64,000 nucleotides of DNA from Eutreptiella sp. 'Long Island Sound 2002' (lineage: Eukaryota > Euglenozoa > Euglenophyceae > Eutreptiales > Eutreptiaceae): the NCBI GenBank assembly GCA_964036045.1, contig OZ038385.1:30014306-30078305 (forward strand), in the 5' to 3' direction. Under the pieces are notes generated by a model. That model was not told where the DNA came from and made no database searches. It saw only the letters and a list, made by a program, of their open reading frames with translations. Position numbers and translations under genes: made by a program. Positions 33,701 to 45,200 of this stretch are shown one piece after another. Within the stretch, counting starts at the first letter, position 1. Each line of letters opens with the position of its first letter.

Positions 33701-34541
33701 GGTGGCCACGGACAGTGGTCCGAACAGTGTGGAATGCCAAATTTGCCAACGGACCGTGCCGCATCGAGTGCTACGCACGCACATTGGGCAACACATTCTG
33801 CGTGGTCACCACATCGAAGGACAAGCGGAACGGTCGTGCGCCAACATTTGTGGTTTTTGTGGATCACGGGATGAGTGCACAATCCGCTTGCCGTTGCAAA
33901 CACGCTCTACACGTAAGCGGATGGTGGTGGCGGTCAGCTCTTGCCCATCGCAGCCATCGGCAATCTGTTGGAGCCGAATGTCAACGGCAACCAAGGCCAA
34001 CCCTTGCACCAACCGGCCGGTGAATTGCCCCCTGTGCACAACCACAGTTTGGTTGTACAGCATGGCCGCCCATTTTGCTGCCGTCCATCCCAATGATCCC
34101 ATTCCACATGGCCTTCGGGTCACCGAGGAGGAGGAAGCGTCCGTCCGCGGATGGAACATTGATGCCCTGAAGAGCGGCAAGAAGAAGCAAAAAGTGGCCG
34201 GTGATATGCCGACTCCTTCGATCACCCCTTTTACCAACACCTCTGCCAACTCCTCCTCCTCCTCCTCCTCCTCCTCCTCCTCCTCCTCTTCCTCCTCATC
34301 CACAACTCCCCCAATGCCACCAACAACATCTCATACTTCATCCATGCCACCCTCTGAATCGGAGGCCACTACGGAGGGGGATTGTCGGACGCGGCCGTTG
34401 AAGTCCACCGGGAAGCGAGCAAGGGACAAAAAGCGGCTAGACGCTCTTCTCGAGGGCGGAAGGAAAAGAGCGCGTCCGACAAGCGATGAGTCCAGCGATG
34501 ATGAGGACTACTTTGATCGTCCCTTGGACAAGCGCCATTAG
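30724..34541 (+). pseudogene. Large zinc-finger transposase-like protein (P/THAP9-type motifs), two frameshifts and one stop
   Basis: About 1270 codons in order: N-terminal zinc motif CNICGKKGVHKKC with CSVSYHTKC (30819-30890), a proline-rich linker, helical region from YERLVAAV, then a DDE/RNase H-like core: HFDEISI (Asp at 31718), YATDGDARRR (Asp at 32043), DQRHITKR, and NNRIETLFSIVR (Glu at 32682). The C-terminus has an acidic stretch, C2H2-like fingers CQIC-HIGQH and CPLC-HFAAVH, CGFCGSRDEC, an 18-serine run and basic KRARD. The order FDE..., DG..., D-HxxK, N-xxE-xxF-xx(V/I)R is that of P-element/THAP9 transposases; I also recall similar large proteins annotated hypothetical in basidiomycetes, unverified. 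The frame slips near 31350 and returns near 31885, and TGA interrupts at 33207-33209. Ends TAG. The few lesions mean a young pseudogene or sequence errors. Confidence 0.7.
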
Positions 34542-35300
34542 GCTGGCATTCTTCACCTCCGTCATCTCCACCACTTCCATCACCCATGTTTTGGGACCCT
34601 GAGGAGGAGCACCCCACGAAGGGCACGCGACGCGTTCCTGCACACGATGTGCCACTTGTGTACGTGCGCTCGTTGTGGGCACGTAGTGCACGGAGAGAGC
34701 TTTTTTTTTTTTGGGAAAGACGTAGTGCGCGCGTTGCAAACAACCCCCTCCCCCCCTTGCTCCTCCAACGGGTTTCGGAACATACATCAACTCTGCCCTA
34801 AAAACAGGCATGGTTCGGCCTGGGTGGGGCGCCACTAGCAATAGTGGCCGGGAATGGACTCGGGGGTGCTATGCCCTTAAACAAAAGTACCACCTACCAT
34901 GCCCCCCCCCTTGTTTCAAAAAATTTTCTCCAACATACATGCTTCGAAGTGATTACCGCGTTGAGGCGGTCATCTTATGCCATGTTTGTCAGGCTATGAA
35001 GCCTCCCCCCCCCCTTCTTGGCAGCCTCCCTCCCCCCCCCAGACCCAGCCCCCCCCCCCCCCCCCGCCCTGAAAATGGTCCGAGAGTGGGAGGGAGTCGG
35101 CGTATGGCCCGTCGCTACGCCCCCCCCGTGGGTTGGAGCAGGGTGGGGGGATGGGGGGGGGTTGTTTTTGGAGGTGGTGAAGGGCTGCTCCTGGGCTGCT
35201 CTGTGCAACAGAGGCCACAGTTTCTGTTCCACGCCACACATTGCCTCTTATCATGTATACAGGATGATGTGCATATTCTTCTGTATATTGCCTCCTATCA

Positions 35301-35320
35301 TCTAACCTAACCCTAACCTA
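35301..35320. repeat. Short telomere-like motif
   Basis: TCTAACCTAACCCTAACCTA contains one CCCTAA and variant CCTAA units. It is too short and degenerate to be more than a possible interstitial trace. Confidence 0.3.
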
Positions 35321-35729
35321 GAGCAAACATGTAAGTGGGACTCTTGCCCCAATGAGCAACCACAGAAAGGGGATACCAAGTGCCATTAGATTTGCAAGCA
35401 TGTGTCCGACAGTTAGTGGTGGTACATCCACCCTTTTCCTACCGTGGCTCCCTGCTCCATGTTATCTTCAGGTGCATGGTGACCCTGTTTGTCCAAGACG
35501 GAATTTGGACATTGAAGGCAACTACTTTTTTTTGGAGACACCATTTGTACCTGTTGCTAGTGCATTGTTGATGCTCACCCCCGCTCTCCGTGCTTTCTCC
35601 AATCAGCCCCGTTTCAGGGGTTTTGTGGGCGCAGTGTGAATTTTTTTCTTTGTCAATTGCGACTAGGTGACCGCTACACATGAGGCATATGTTGTTCATG
35701 AGAAGGTGGCGCATTGCGACCTCATTGTC

Positions 35730-36219
35730 CCCTACACATGGACACATGCGGCACACCGAGGACACCCACAGTGATGTTGTATGGCCCTATGGTTACCCAT
35801 CCACCCTGGTCCCTTTGGTTGATACAGGGGCATAAGCAATGGCCGATGTTGGGTCACACATTTTGCCTTTCTGCACCTTGGCTTTGGCACAGCTCTCATT
35901 GTTGCATCTCACCAGAGACAAGGACCACACAGTCATTACCTTTGGTCACAAGGCTTTTTCTTTATGGTCAAAGGACTCAAGGGGATACATCCAATGCACA
36001 TGTCAAAGAATGCAATCTTTGTCCTATGCTTCAGCTTCAGCATACTTGCCCCTTGGTGTGGAACCTACCAAGATTGACCAACCCCCTATGTTCCCGTTTT
36101 ACAGCTTTGCACAAGGATGTTGCTCACCTTATACTGGGGACTCAACCCCCCACAAAATGCTTGAAAATCCTTGTGTTGGTGCCTATGTTGTGCCCGCAAA
36201 GTGTAGCAACCAGCGTTGA
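35730..36219 (+). pseudogene. Possible aspartic-protease-like retroelement fragment
   Basis: One frame reads HMRHTEDTHSDVVWPYGYPS, TLVPLVDTGA, then a stop at 35833 and a 126-codon continuation ending ENPCVGAYVVPAKCSNQR. LVDTGA resembles the catalytic motif of retropepsins. The flap and C-terminal motifs are not seen, so this may be coincidence. Neighbouring frames at 35400-35640 and 36290-36499 also look protein-like but are unrecognised. Confidence 0.22.
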
Positions 36220-38794
36220 CTGCTGGTAGGCACAAGGGTTTTATTATTTTTTTTGGGATCAACTAGAGAGGATGCAAGCGATCCTATGCAGTCCTCCTGC
36301 CTCCTCCTCCATCCTCTTCCTCACGTCTGTTTGTTACCCATTGGTATTGCCTTTATGTAACATTCAAATTCAAACACCACTGGCTCCATTTGGAAGGACT
36401 AGTTTGGCTATAGTACCACAAAGCAACCCTCTTCGGAATAGTGCATCTGCTTTGGTGAGGATTCATTTTGACAAGAGAACAAGGAAGGTTACTGGTTGAC
36501 CCAGCCCCTAGGCGACTGCAAGCAGAACAATTACATGAATGAATCATGACAATGCCCATTCCTGACTGTACCATGCATCTGCGGGTACTCTTTGTGCGGT
36601 TTGCGTGCAGTACGCAGGCAGTGCATGCACGGTGCAAATTTTGGGTGTGTCTAGCGGCCACTGCCTCTTGAAGCAGTCACTTAGGAGTGGGTAAACAATG
36701 GCTGGTGGTGCCAATGTACTGCAAGTATTTGTATTGTGCAATCCATCGCCTTCATCCCTGAGATCACTTCTATCTGCCGAAGAAACAACAGATGAATCAG
36801 AGTACGGCATGAAAAAACAAGCCTGTAGGATGAAACAGCAACCATCCTGAAACCTCTAGGACGCAGCGGTGCAGGACCCAGCAAGGCTACTGGCCGCAAG
36901 CAAGTTTGCGGGCAGCATGCGGCAGCATGCAGGGCAGCAGCAATGGTACGCCCATCTGGGATAGTGGCTGCAACTCAGAGAGCGATGTGTACAATGCGTG
37001 TGATGTATCCGCCCTCGCTTATTTCTGGAGGCCACCCCATATGAGGACAGCCCTAGTACCCTTGAATGTGGACCTACGTGTTGCTGCTGAGTAGTGCCCA
37101 CCCTATTCTTGGGCCACTGGTGGGCCACTGGTATCTTCAGGGGCCTTTTGGTTCCGTCACATGCCAAGGGAACTGAGTGCAGTGTCACTTTCTTCTTGGG
37201 TATGGAAGAGTTGTGCCGGACTAGCACTGATTCCATGCAGAGCTTGTGGCCATGGATAAGAAGCCTGCATACCAATCAATACCAATCCATGAATTAACAG
37301 CCATCCACAAGCCTCGACCAACACCAACCAACAGCAACTAAGGTTTCGTGCTGTTGTGTGGCTTTTTTAGAGGATGCTTCTGGAGATTGTTCACTGGTGT
37401 GTGGCCTCTGATAGTTAGCAAGGTGTGTGCACGGTGCGCGGTGCACATGGTGCTGCGCAGTGCAATAATTCCCCCTCTGTCTGTGCCAATGCCAAATTAG
37501 ATCATTATTGTGGAAATTCATTTCGTGCAAACATTCCGGAGGGTTATTGGGTGGATGTCTTTGGATTTCTTTTCATTATTACCGTACTTGGACAGCGAAG
37601 TTGTCCGCTTACTGGGCAACATCCCTGTGCCCAAAAAGTGTCCCAGTGCAGGACAAATACACAAATAAGGACATATCGGTCTGAGAGTGCCCCCTCCCAT
37701 TTGCCTTCTGCCCTTGTGCACAGCCCCATTCAAGGTACACCATACACTGGGGGCGTACCGTGCGCTGTGCACGCGCTGTGCGCGCGCTGTGCGAAAAGTT
37801 GGCTGTTCTCCACCACCGGGGGTTCGGTAAGTTCAGAAGATTGGAAGGACGTCATTGAATGGCTGCTGCAGTGGACGGGGCTATAGGGGGCTGAATTTAG
37901 GTCCCTGGGACCCATGGCAAGCATCAGATGTTTGACTTTTTGAGTTTTGAATTGATTGTGCATGATTCCGCAGGTGGGTGGTTTTCAGGGTTGTTACCTG
38001 GATAATCACCGTAATAATTGGCGCTGTGCGCGCGCTGTGCGAAAACGCCCCCACTGAGTTGCAAATTCAAGGTGCATTTAATCACCCCACCAACCTGCCC
38101 CCCCGCCCCCCTGGAGGCCGTCTGGACTAAGGGCTGAAACTGTCCATGGCGGGGACATTCAGTCACTCGATGCTGACCATTGATCCCGCCCGTCAGACAG
38201 AAAAAACACAGTTCCGCGCCTCTGAGTGAAACGTTTCTTGAAGCTCTTGGTGGTCCGTTCCAGGCCTTGTTCAGAATTAGTTTCCTCCCCCAGGGGGGGG
38301 GGGGTTGTCTGGGTGGTATTCAGCTCGACCCCCCCCCCCTATAAGTACGGCCTCGGTGGGTGTGTGGGTAGGTGTGGAACCTCATGCGCTTGGTTGCACA
38401 TTTGCAACAGAGGTTCTCAGAATGCTGCTGTCCCCACCTCCTCAGTCATGTGCATTTCTGCCCGAAATTTTGTTGTGCCAGCTGGACAGCAGCCAGAGCA
38501 TCTTGGACAACGGTTGTGTGGATGTGGGGCCTGTATTACAAATACAAGGAGTGTAGAGCGGGAGCATACAAAGAGCAGCATGCATTGAGCTTGTCCGATT
38601 AGCCAAATAGGGCCGCAGAAGCTTCTGTTTTTTTCTGTCAACAAAGACTCCCGCAAAAGCACCACCACCAGTAAGGCCAACAGCAGTAGCAGTACCGGTA
38701 GCAGCAGCAATAATGATAGTAGCAGTAGCTGCAGCAGTACTTGGGATGCATACTCACAGCACGATGCACACAGGCCCCCTCCCCGCCCGCCTTG
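36220..38794. other. No supported gene
   Basis: About 2.6 kb. GCGCTGTGCGCGCGCTGTGCGAAAA occurs in part at 37775-37797 and again at 38020-38045, each followed by the word GCGAAAA. G and C tracts occur at 38289-38300 and 38329-38340. No recognisable frame is present. Confidence 0.45.
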
Positions 38795-38895
38795 GTCTGG
38801 GCAGGTCCTTCAATTCGTTCACCGTGGTGGGTTCAAACCCCTTGGGACCCTCCCTACATTACATGCCTTTTATTGGTCCTTTTTTTTTTTTTTGA
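38795..38895 (+). repeat. tRNA-related SINE-like sequence with T-run end
   Basis: CTTGGTCTGGGCAGGTCC is A-box-like and TGGGTTCAAACCCCTTGGG (around 38828) is a B box with palindromic T-arm. A run of 15 T at 38880-38894 follows and could end RNA polymerase III transcription. The acceptor stem is not paired. Confidence 0.5.
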
Positions 38896-38899
38896 ATTA

Positions 38900-41845
38900 C
38901 TTGGCATGTTCAGGTTGTGTGGTTCCCACCTCTTGGCATAACAAGGGGTAGCGACTTAAGGAAAATCCTTAACAAGGCTACCCACCCTATCTCGAATGTG
39001 CTACGCTCTCATACACTTGGTTTCGAATTTATTTCAAACCTAATGGCCCATTTTTAATGGCCACAATATGGTCAATTTTGGTGTTTATGCCCCATTTTTG
39101 ACCTACTGGGGTTGTGTGGTCCGCCCCAAGGTGGTGGGATATGTATCTGTGCTTCATTGCCCCCCAACTTTTCCACCTTTCCACTGCAGCTATATTCATT
39201 CCATTCAGTCACTTGATTGTAATGTTTCGTGCTCAGGTGAAGGACATACCCCCCCTCCCCCCTCTTGTGCAAGCAACACCCATGTTTAAGCACCACCAGG
39301 TGTTGGCTCTGTCAACTTTTGCTCCATGGGTTTTGGCAGTGCATTTTTTTTTTTACATTGGTGCAAGTGTGTGCTGTGTGATGTCCATTATTTGTCTTGG
39401 AGAAGCATATTTGGCCACAATCGCATTTGTAGCATTTTTCTACCCCTGATTTTCAAATTGGTGCATCATGTGTTGGATGAAGCCTGGTTGGCTGCAGGAC
39501 TAAAAACGGTCCATTGGTGAGGAAAGCCACAGCACGGCTGTTGGCCCAATCCACCCAGACCTGCACCCAAACCTCCAGTGAACCTGCAACCGCCATTCAG
39601 GGTGCGCAAGGACATAAAAATTCACCGGCAAACTTCACCATCTCACCATTCCCTGTGCATTTTTTCTATTTCACAAAGTGACATCCAGGGCGATGGGCTG
39701 GGATGACGCTCAAGGTGGGGGGCCGCAATTGTACCCATGGATCACGTTTGGTGTTTTGGTAGTTTGACTCAATAAAATCCCGGAGTCTCAGGCTTGAGAC
39801 TTGATGTGTTTGTGTGGGGCATTTGGGCAGAAAATAATGATTCCTTACATACATTTTTTTTTTCTTGACTGAATTATTTGAGTGCACATACTACAGTCCA
39901 GCACTATCGGATCTTCCTATGGGCTATCTCGTGATTGCAGCGCGACTGTCTCAGGATTGCACAGACAGTGCTACGCATGTCCTGATCTGATCCGCGCAAG
40001 GGGGTTGGCCTGTTCGAATATTAACCCCCAACCAGGTGCGAAACCTTTTGGGGGTCTGTAAGGGGGGGGGGGAGGCAGGTGGGTGGGTCGGCCGGTCAAC
40101 CGCTGGGGTCCCTGGGGGGGGGATCCATAGGTACCCCAACATACATACCTCAAAATGATCCATGCACTGATCATTTTGAACATACACAAGTGGGGTAAGA
40201 ATTTTTTTCAGAAAAAATTTGCCCATCAGCTCCGGCTCCCCATCAGCCAAGGTCCGACTGGGAGGAAAGACATGTTCGAAAAATTTGGGGGATCTGGAAG
40301 GGGGGCCGGTCTGGTTCTCGAACAGGCCACCGCCCTTGGATCTGCGTCTGTCCTGTGTTCGATACAAAACATATCCCCTGATGAGTTTTTGGTCAGCCCC
40401 CCCCCCCCAAAAAAAAACAGCATTACTATGGCACCGGCGCACCCCTAACAAGCTCAAACTTGGGGTGCGTGATCCCCTACCACTGCTCCCCTCTCTTATG
40501 AAGCTCTTTGACCATTCATGTATGGCACCTCCCACGTATAGGCAGAGTAGTTGCATCTCCAGCACTCCCCTTCTCATGACTTCTTTCCCATATTGTCTGG
40601 GCTGCCCCTATCTAAGGGTCCAACGGACCAGATGTACAGCTCTCGGATATCCCTGAACCACCGTCCCTTCTTGGTCCCCTCTCTAACGAATTTCGGCCAT
40701 TCTCATGCGGTAGTCCCGAGTGTACGTGGAGAAGCGCCAGCACCAGCATTCACCTCCACCCGATTTCCATAGCAAGCTGTCCAGGATGCCCCTATGCCGT
40801 GGCATGCAGTCCGGGCCTTGGCTGCAGCTGCACACCAGCCCCACAGACTAGATGTAGAACTCATGGATGTCTTTTCGCGAGAACCCCGACAAGCCTGCCC
40901 CAGGTGTGGGTACCTCTCAAGCACTACCCTCCTACTCAGTCCCCTCCTGGATGAAGCTCGTCGGTCATCCATGCATGGTAACCCCCATGTGCAGGCGAAA
41001 TGGCTCCCCCCAGATCCCCCCCTGATGGACATGGGGCCGAATTGTCTGGGTGGGGGCATCCGGCGTCACAGACCGACCAATATTTCGCGAGATCTCCACT
41101 CAGCGCAAAATCTGCTGTGTCCGCCTGAAAACTGGCTGAACACTTCAAAAACTCATTGGCATGCCTCAGGCGAGGCACGGGGAATGCTCAGGAAATGAAC
41201 TACGTCAAAGTAGTTCGCAGTCTTTTGTGTATGGGTATTGCTGTGAGAAATCTCTCTGAAGAGGCAATCAGGGAGGTCACTTTGGCCTCTTAGCCCCTCC
41301 CCAATTTGTTGAAGCAGCGCTTGTCTCAACGACACGTTTTTGGCCCTGCTTTTTTTTTTTTGCCCAAGACATTGCCTAAGGGACCCTCAGCGTTAGCCTT
41401 TCCAAGAACTGTGCAGAGCTGTTGTTGGAGTGCTTGCTGGCCTCGACGACCAAGTCAACGATGAGCACAGAAGACTGAGAAGGATGCCACTCATGTCAGC
41501 AGTCGTTTGTGGCAGCACCAAGACAGCTGTTGTGTGGGCCCATCATTTGAAGCCACGTCGGAGTAATTGATTGCTTCCTTGTCGTCGAGGCTGTACAGGG
41601 GTCGCGAGGCGGCAACGTCAGCGTCACTTGGACCAAAGTGGTCAATCTAGGGGCCGTCAATTCTAAGGGAGAGCAGGTTTGATTCTGGTACGCATCGGCA
41701 GCAGTTTCTGGAGATGAACAAGTGGCGCTGATCTAGTTGGGCCGGCCACTTTTACTTTTGGGGGGCGGCTCATCATCATATACCAAAAAGTCAACCCCTG
41801 CACACCTCCTCATGCGCATCCGTCCTGCACGCAGGTACCGCCAAA
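38900..41845. other. Upstream of the histidine phosphatase; no supported gene
   Basis: About 2.9 kb. A membrane-like frame (ALSTFAPWVLAVHFFFYIGA at ~39300-39360) is too short to call. At 40380-40410 a C tract meets an A tract. The final ~200 bp before 41846 are presumably promoter and leader. I found no other motif. Confidence 0.4.
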
Positions 41846-42151
41846 ATGTCAACAGGTCGCATTGAGGCCGCACTCTGCGGCGCGTTCTGTGGTGCGTGTG
41901 CAGCGCTGGCTGTGGCCTACCTGCTGCAATCGCGCCAGGAATCCAGGAACATAGCGTGCGCATTTACACAGGACGCGCGCGAGCGACTTCCAAGGAAGAT
42001 CATTTTGGTACGCCACGGAGAATCGGAAGCGAATGCGGACCATAGCCTGTGGCGCACGAAGGCGGACCATCGAATCGAACTCACGGACAAGGGCAGTGCG
42101 CAGGTGCGAGCGCCCCTAAGAAGGAAAAGGAGGGGATGTCGTGTGTGAAAT

Positions 42152-42212
<61 letters not shown>

Positions 42213-45200
42213 CATGGCCTCCTTCATCACGTTAACGGTAATGGTCTCCTTGAGGCGGACTTCCGCCATACCGACAATAAATTGAAAGCCTCCGTTGCTC
42301 AATCCCCCCGTCCGTTGGTTGACTGTTTTCTATTGCCGTCGAAATGGGTTGAATGCATTTCTGCTTTTTTCAAGTCTAGTGCATTGTCCGAACCTCCTCC
42401 TTGCTGCCCGCATTCAGTGGGACACCCGTCCATACACAGGGATGTAGCTTGAGTGGGTTGGGCATTCTGTGAGGGGAGAGAGGGGCTGAAAAAGTCCACA
42501 GGCCAGCGGTGGCCTACCACGGAGGCTGATCACCGGGCGATGGGACTGGCAGTGGCAGGAAAGTGCAACGGTGAAGGCGGTGCACCAGGATATCTGCTGC
42601 GGCTCCGGTGCAGTGTGCAGCCGCGTCGTGGCATTGGCAACCCCTGTGGCCCCGAAATCATACCACCATTTTTTCCAAACGAACCACAAGCACTGATCCT
42701 GGCAAACCAGGTGCTGCATGCAGGAAGATCACAAGTCTAATTTGTCACGCGTCCGAACAATGGGCTCTTTGTGGCTCTTTCGTGTGCAGTTTTCACTAAA
42801 ACGTTGTCGCACCAAGCTTTGATTATTGTTGGTGACAAGTGGGCACTTCCATTCGGTGCCCCACCCACCCAAGCCCAAACCACAGCCAACTAGGCAAACC
42901 TGTCACAGCCCATCACCAGCCCCTCCCTCCTCCCCGGCCCCCACAAGGAGCCCCAACTAGTTCAGCCCCCTTGTACCTCACTCTACCTCCACCATACAAT
43001 CTAGGCACCAAAGGGTGGGTGAGTCGTGGAGCCCCAGAAATTTTCCCTGGGCCAGCACCGCAAAGGCTACATTTAACATCTGATTTTTTGTTTTTTTTGG
43101 GAAAAATATTCAAAAAAATTTACCCACATTGAGGGAATGTTGTAGACAATGCAAAGCTTTGTGCTTTGGCAACTACTCGAACCCTATTTTTGGGTGTTTC
43201 CCACAAAGCCTTGGCAAAATCAATCCTCAGCCAGGCTTCCTGCGCTTCATACGTCCAGCTTGCTGGTTGGACACCAAGAAGGAGACCAAATGGTCCAGTG
43301 CCAGTTTTAAAAAACCTGGCAGCCACTGTACTTTACAGTTTGCAAGAGTAATCGGGCTGTTGTTTATGGACAGAAACACTGGCCTGTTCCTTGGGAACAC
43401 AGCAAGGTCTGTCCCAACAATCAGTCCTGGTTCGGGGTAAGGGTAGTAAGGGTATGGGGTAGATGTCGGGGTCGCAGTAGTAGTCCCCCCCCCCCCCTTG
43501 TCCAAGCACTGCCTTCTGTGACGATGCACTGAATGAGGGGGCATAGGTCTGTCGGTGGGGACCTATCGCTGAACTTTCCACTGTTTATGGCCAAGCAACG
43601 GTACACATGGCCAAGCACTGCCTTGTCCAAGCGCATGAGCCCGTCTGACCGTCGTTTTTCTGGATTTTTCTGACCACACTTTTTACGATCAGAAATGTGA
43701 CGTTACGGGTTTGTGCTTCGATTGTAGAGGGAAAGGGGAGCTGGATCATGCTTCTGGTAGTTCCTCCTGCTCATACCAACATTCCACTTGCAACTGCAAC
43801 CCAATGTTGTCTGTTTTGCTGTGATTTTCGGCCATGGCTGATGTTGCCACTCCTGGCACCGCGGATGGTGGCGTGCCGTACTACGTTGACCACAATCGGG
43901 AAATCACGGGAGGATAATGCAGTGCAGATTGTGTGGGCCAAAGCGGGCCGTGGGATTGGGGGCCGTGGCCATGTCTTTGAGGGCAAGCTTTACTTCACCA
44001 AACGTATTCTTGATGACAGTTTTCTCCCAAGGAATAGGAAGCCTAAACCCATTCCGAAACCTGAAGCCAAGCCTGCTCCAAGGCCTGCCCCAAAGGGCAA
44101 GCATGTGCAATTGTTCAAGATGAGGCTCAAGGTTGGAAAGGGCTTCTATTCCACAACTGCTGATGTTCCCTGACGGGCAGTGAGGACTGCCGAAATCACC
44201 TCGAAGAGAGGTTGTTAGATTAAGCGTAGGCGCGGGCGTCGTATACCCCCCTTTTTTGGGGTCATTCGCGTAGCATACCCCAAGGCATGATATTGGATGT
44301 CCAACCCTTGGTAAAATCATTATTTTGCCCAATAAGACCATCCCCCAATGGTTTTTTTGATTCTGAGGCCTCTATCCCCTAAAACTGGATATCACTTTTT
44401 TGGGGGGGGGGGGCAAAAATTTTCGCTTTGAAGGCTCCAAGCAGTGGGGAGACATGTCGCTTTCACACCACCGCCGGTTGAATGGTAACACAACCGACGC
44501 ACTGTTTTCGGTCGGCGGTTCGAATCCTGGTCGGCGAACTGCTGGCGGCGTCAGCGGCGCAACATTCGCCCCACCAGGGTTCGACCGCCGACCAAAAAGT
44601 TTGCCGCCGGCTGCATTACCATTCGGCCACTGCTTGCCCTGAGGCGAAAGGTCTCCCCACTGTATGGGGCCGCGTCTGCCACTGCCAAAAACCCAAACTG
44701 TGTGTTTCTGTCTGACTGACTGTTGGCCTGGCTAAGGGACTGATTGGCTGACTGTCTACCTCTCTTCGAGGTGCACTACCGAAGGCAATAGAATTTGCCT
44801 GCACATAGTGTTGTAGTTCCCTGTTGCAACAATTGTGGTTAGGGTGAGGTACGGGCAGGTTTTTAGCGACATACGTTCTTTTGGTACCGCGTGTCGCATG
44901 CAAGCACGGGCTTGTCTAAGCACATGAGCCCGTCTGACCGTCGTTTTTCTGACTTTTGGCGTGCTTGGACAAGGGGAGGGGGGGGTAGGTGTAGGGTTGA
45001 GGGTAGGGTAGGATATGGTAGGGGTATGCCAGAAATAAGTTAAAGATAGTGGTGGGTTGGAGGAAGCCACAATACTCGTATGCATCGGTGTAGGGTCAGG
45101 ACAGAGCAGAGGCTCTGGCGTGTGCATGGTGCATAAAGAGTAGGGGTGGAGTGTCACAAGGCATGTCTCACACTGTGCCACGACTGAGTATTGGAACTGG

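Larger units (their letters stand above)
30503..35130 (+). mobile_element. Zinc-finger/DDE-type transposon, fullest copy
   Basis: The limits are set by similarity to the inverted copy at 58680-60700: it begins at GACCGATCA on the left and ends after GGCCCGTCGCTACGCCCCCC on the right. The element carries the large transposase-like gene and a possible short divergent frame. The 3' part (34545-35130) is noncoding with several C tracts, including CCCCCCCCCTTGTTTC near 34902. I could not define terminal inverted repeats or a target duplication. Confidence 0.65.
43485..44985. mobile_element. C-tract TIR element carrying the VWAKA gene
   Basis: The left end is 13 C then TTGTCCAAGCAC (43485-43509); the right end is its inverse, GTGCTTGGACAAGGGG with further G to 44985. 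Flanks are TAG(T) and TAG(G), a possible short target duplication. A subterminal word, CATGAGCCCGTCTGACCGTC, occurs directly repeated at about 43625 and 44924. It holds the VWAKA ORF (43697-44173) and a palindromic segment. It lies in intron 1 of the histidine phosphatase gene. Confidence 0.6.

Noticed and set aside
35301-35320. Chromosome-end or telomere repeat
   Set aside because: Only a few degenerate CCTAA words, surrounded by ordinary sequence.
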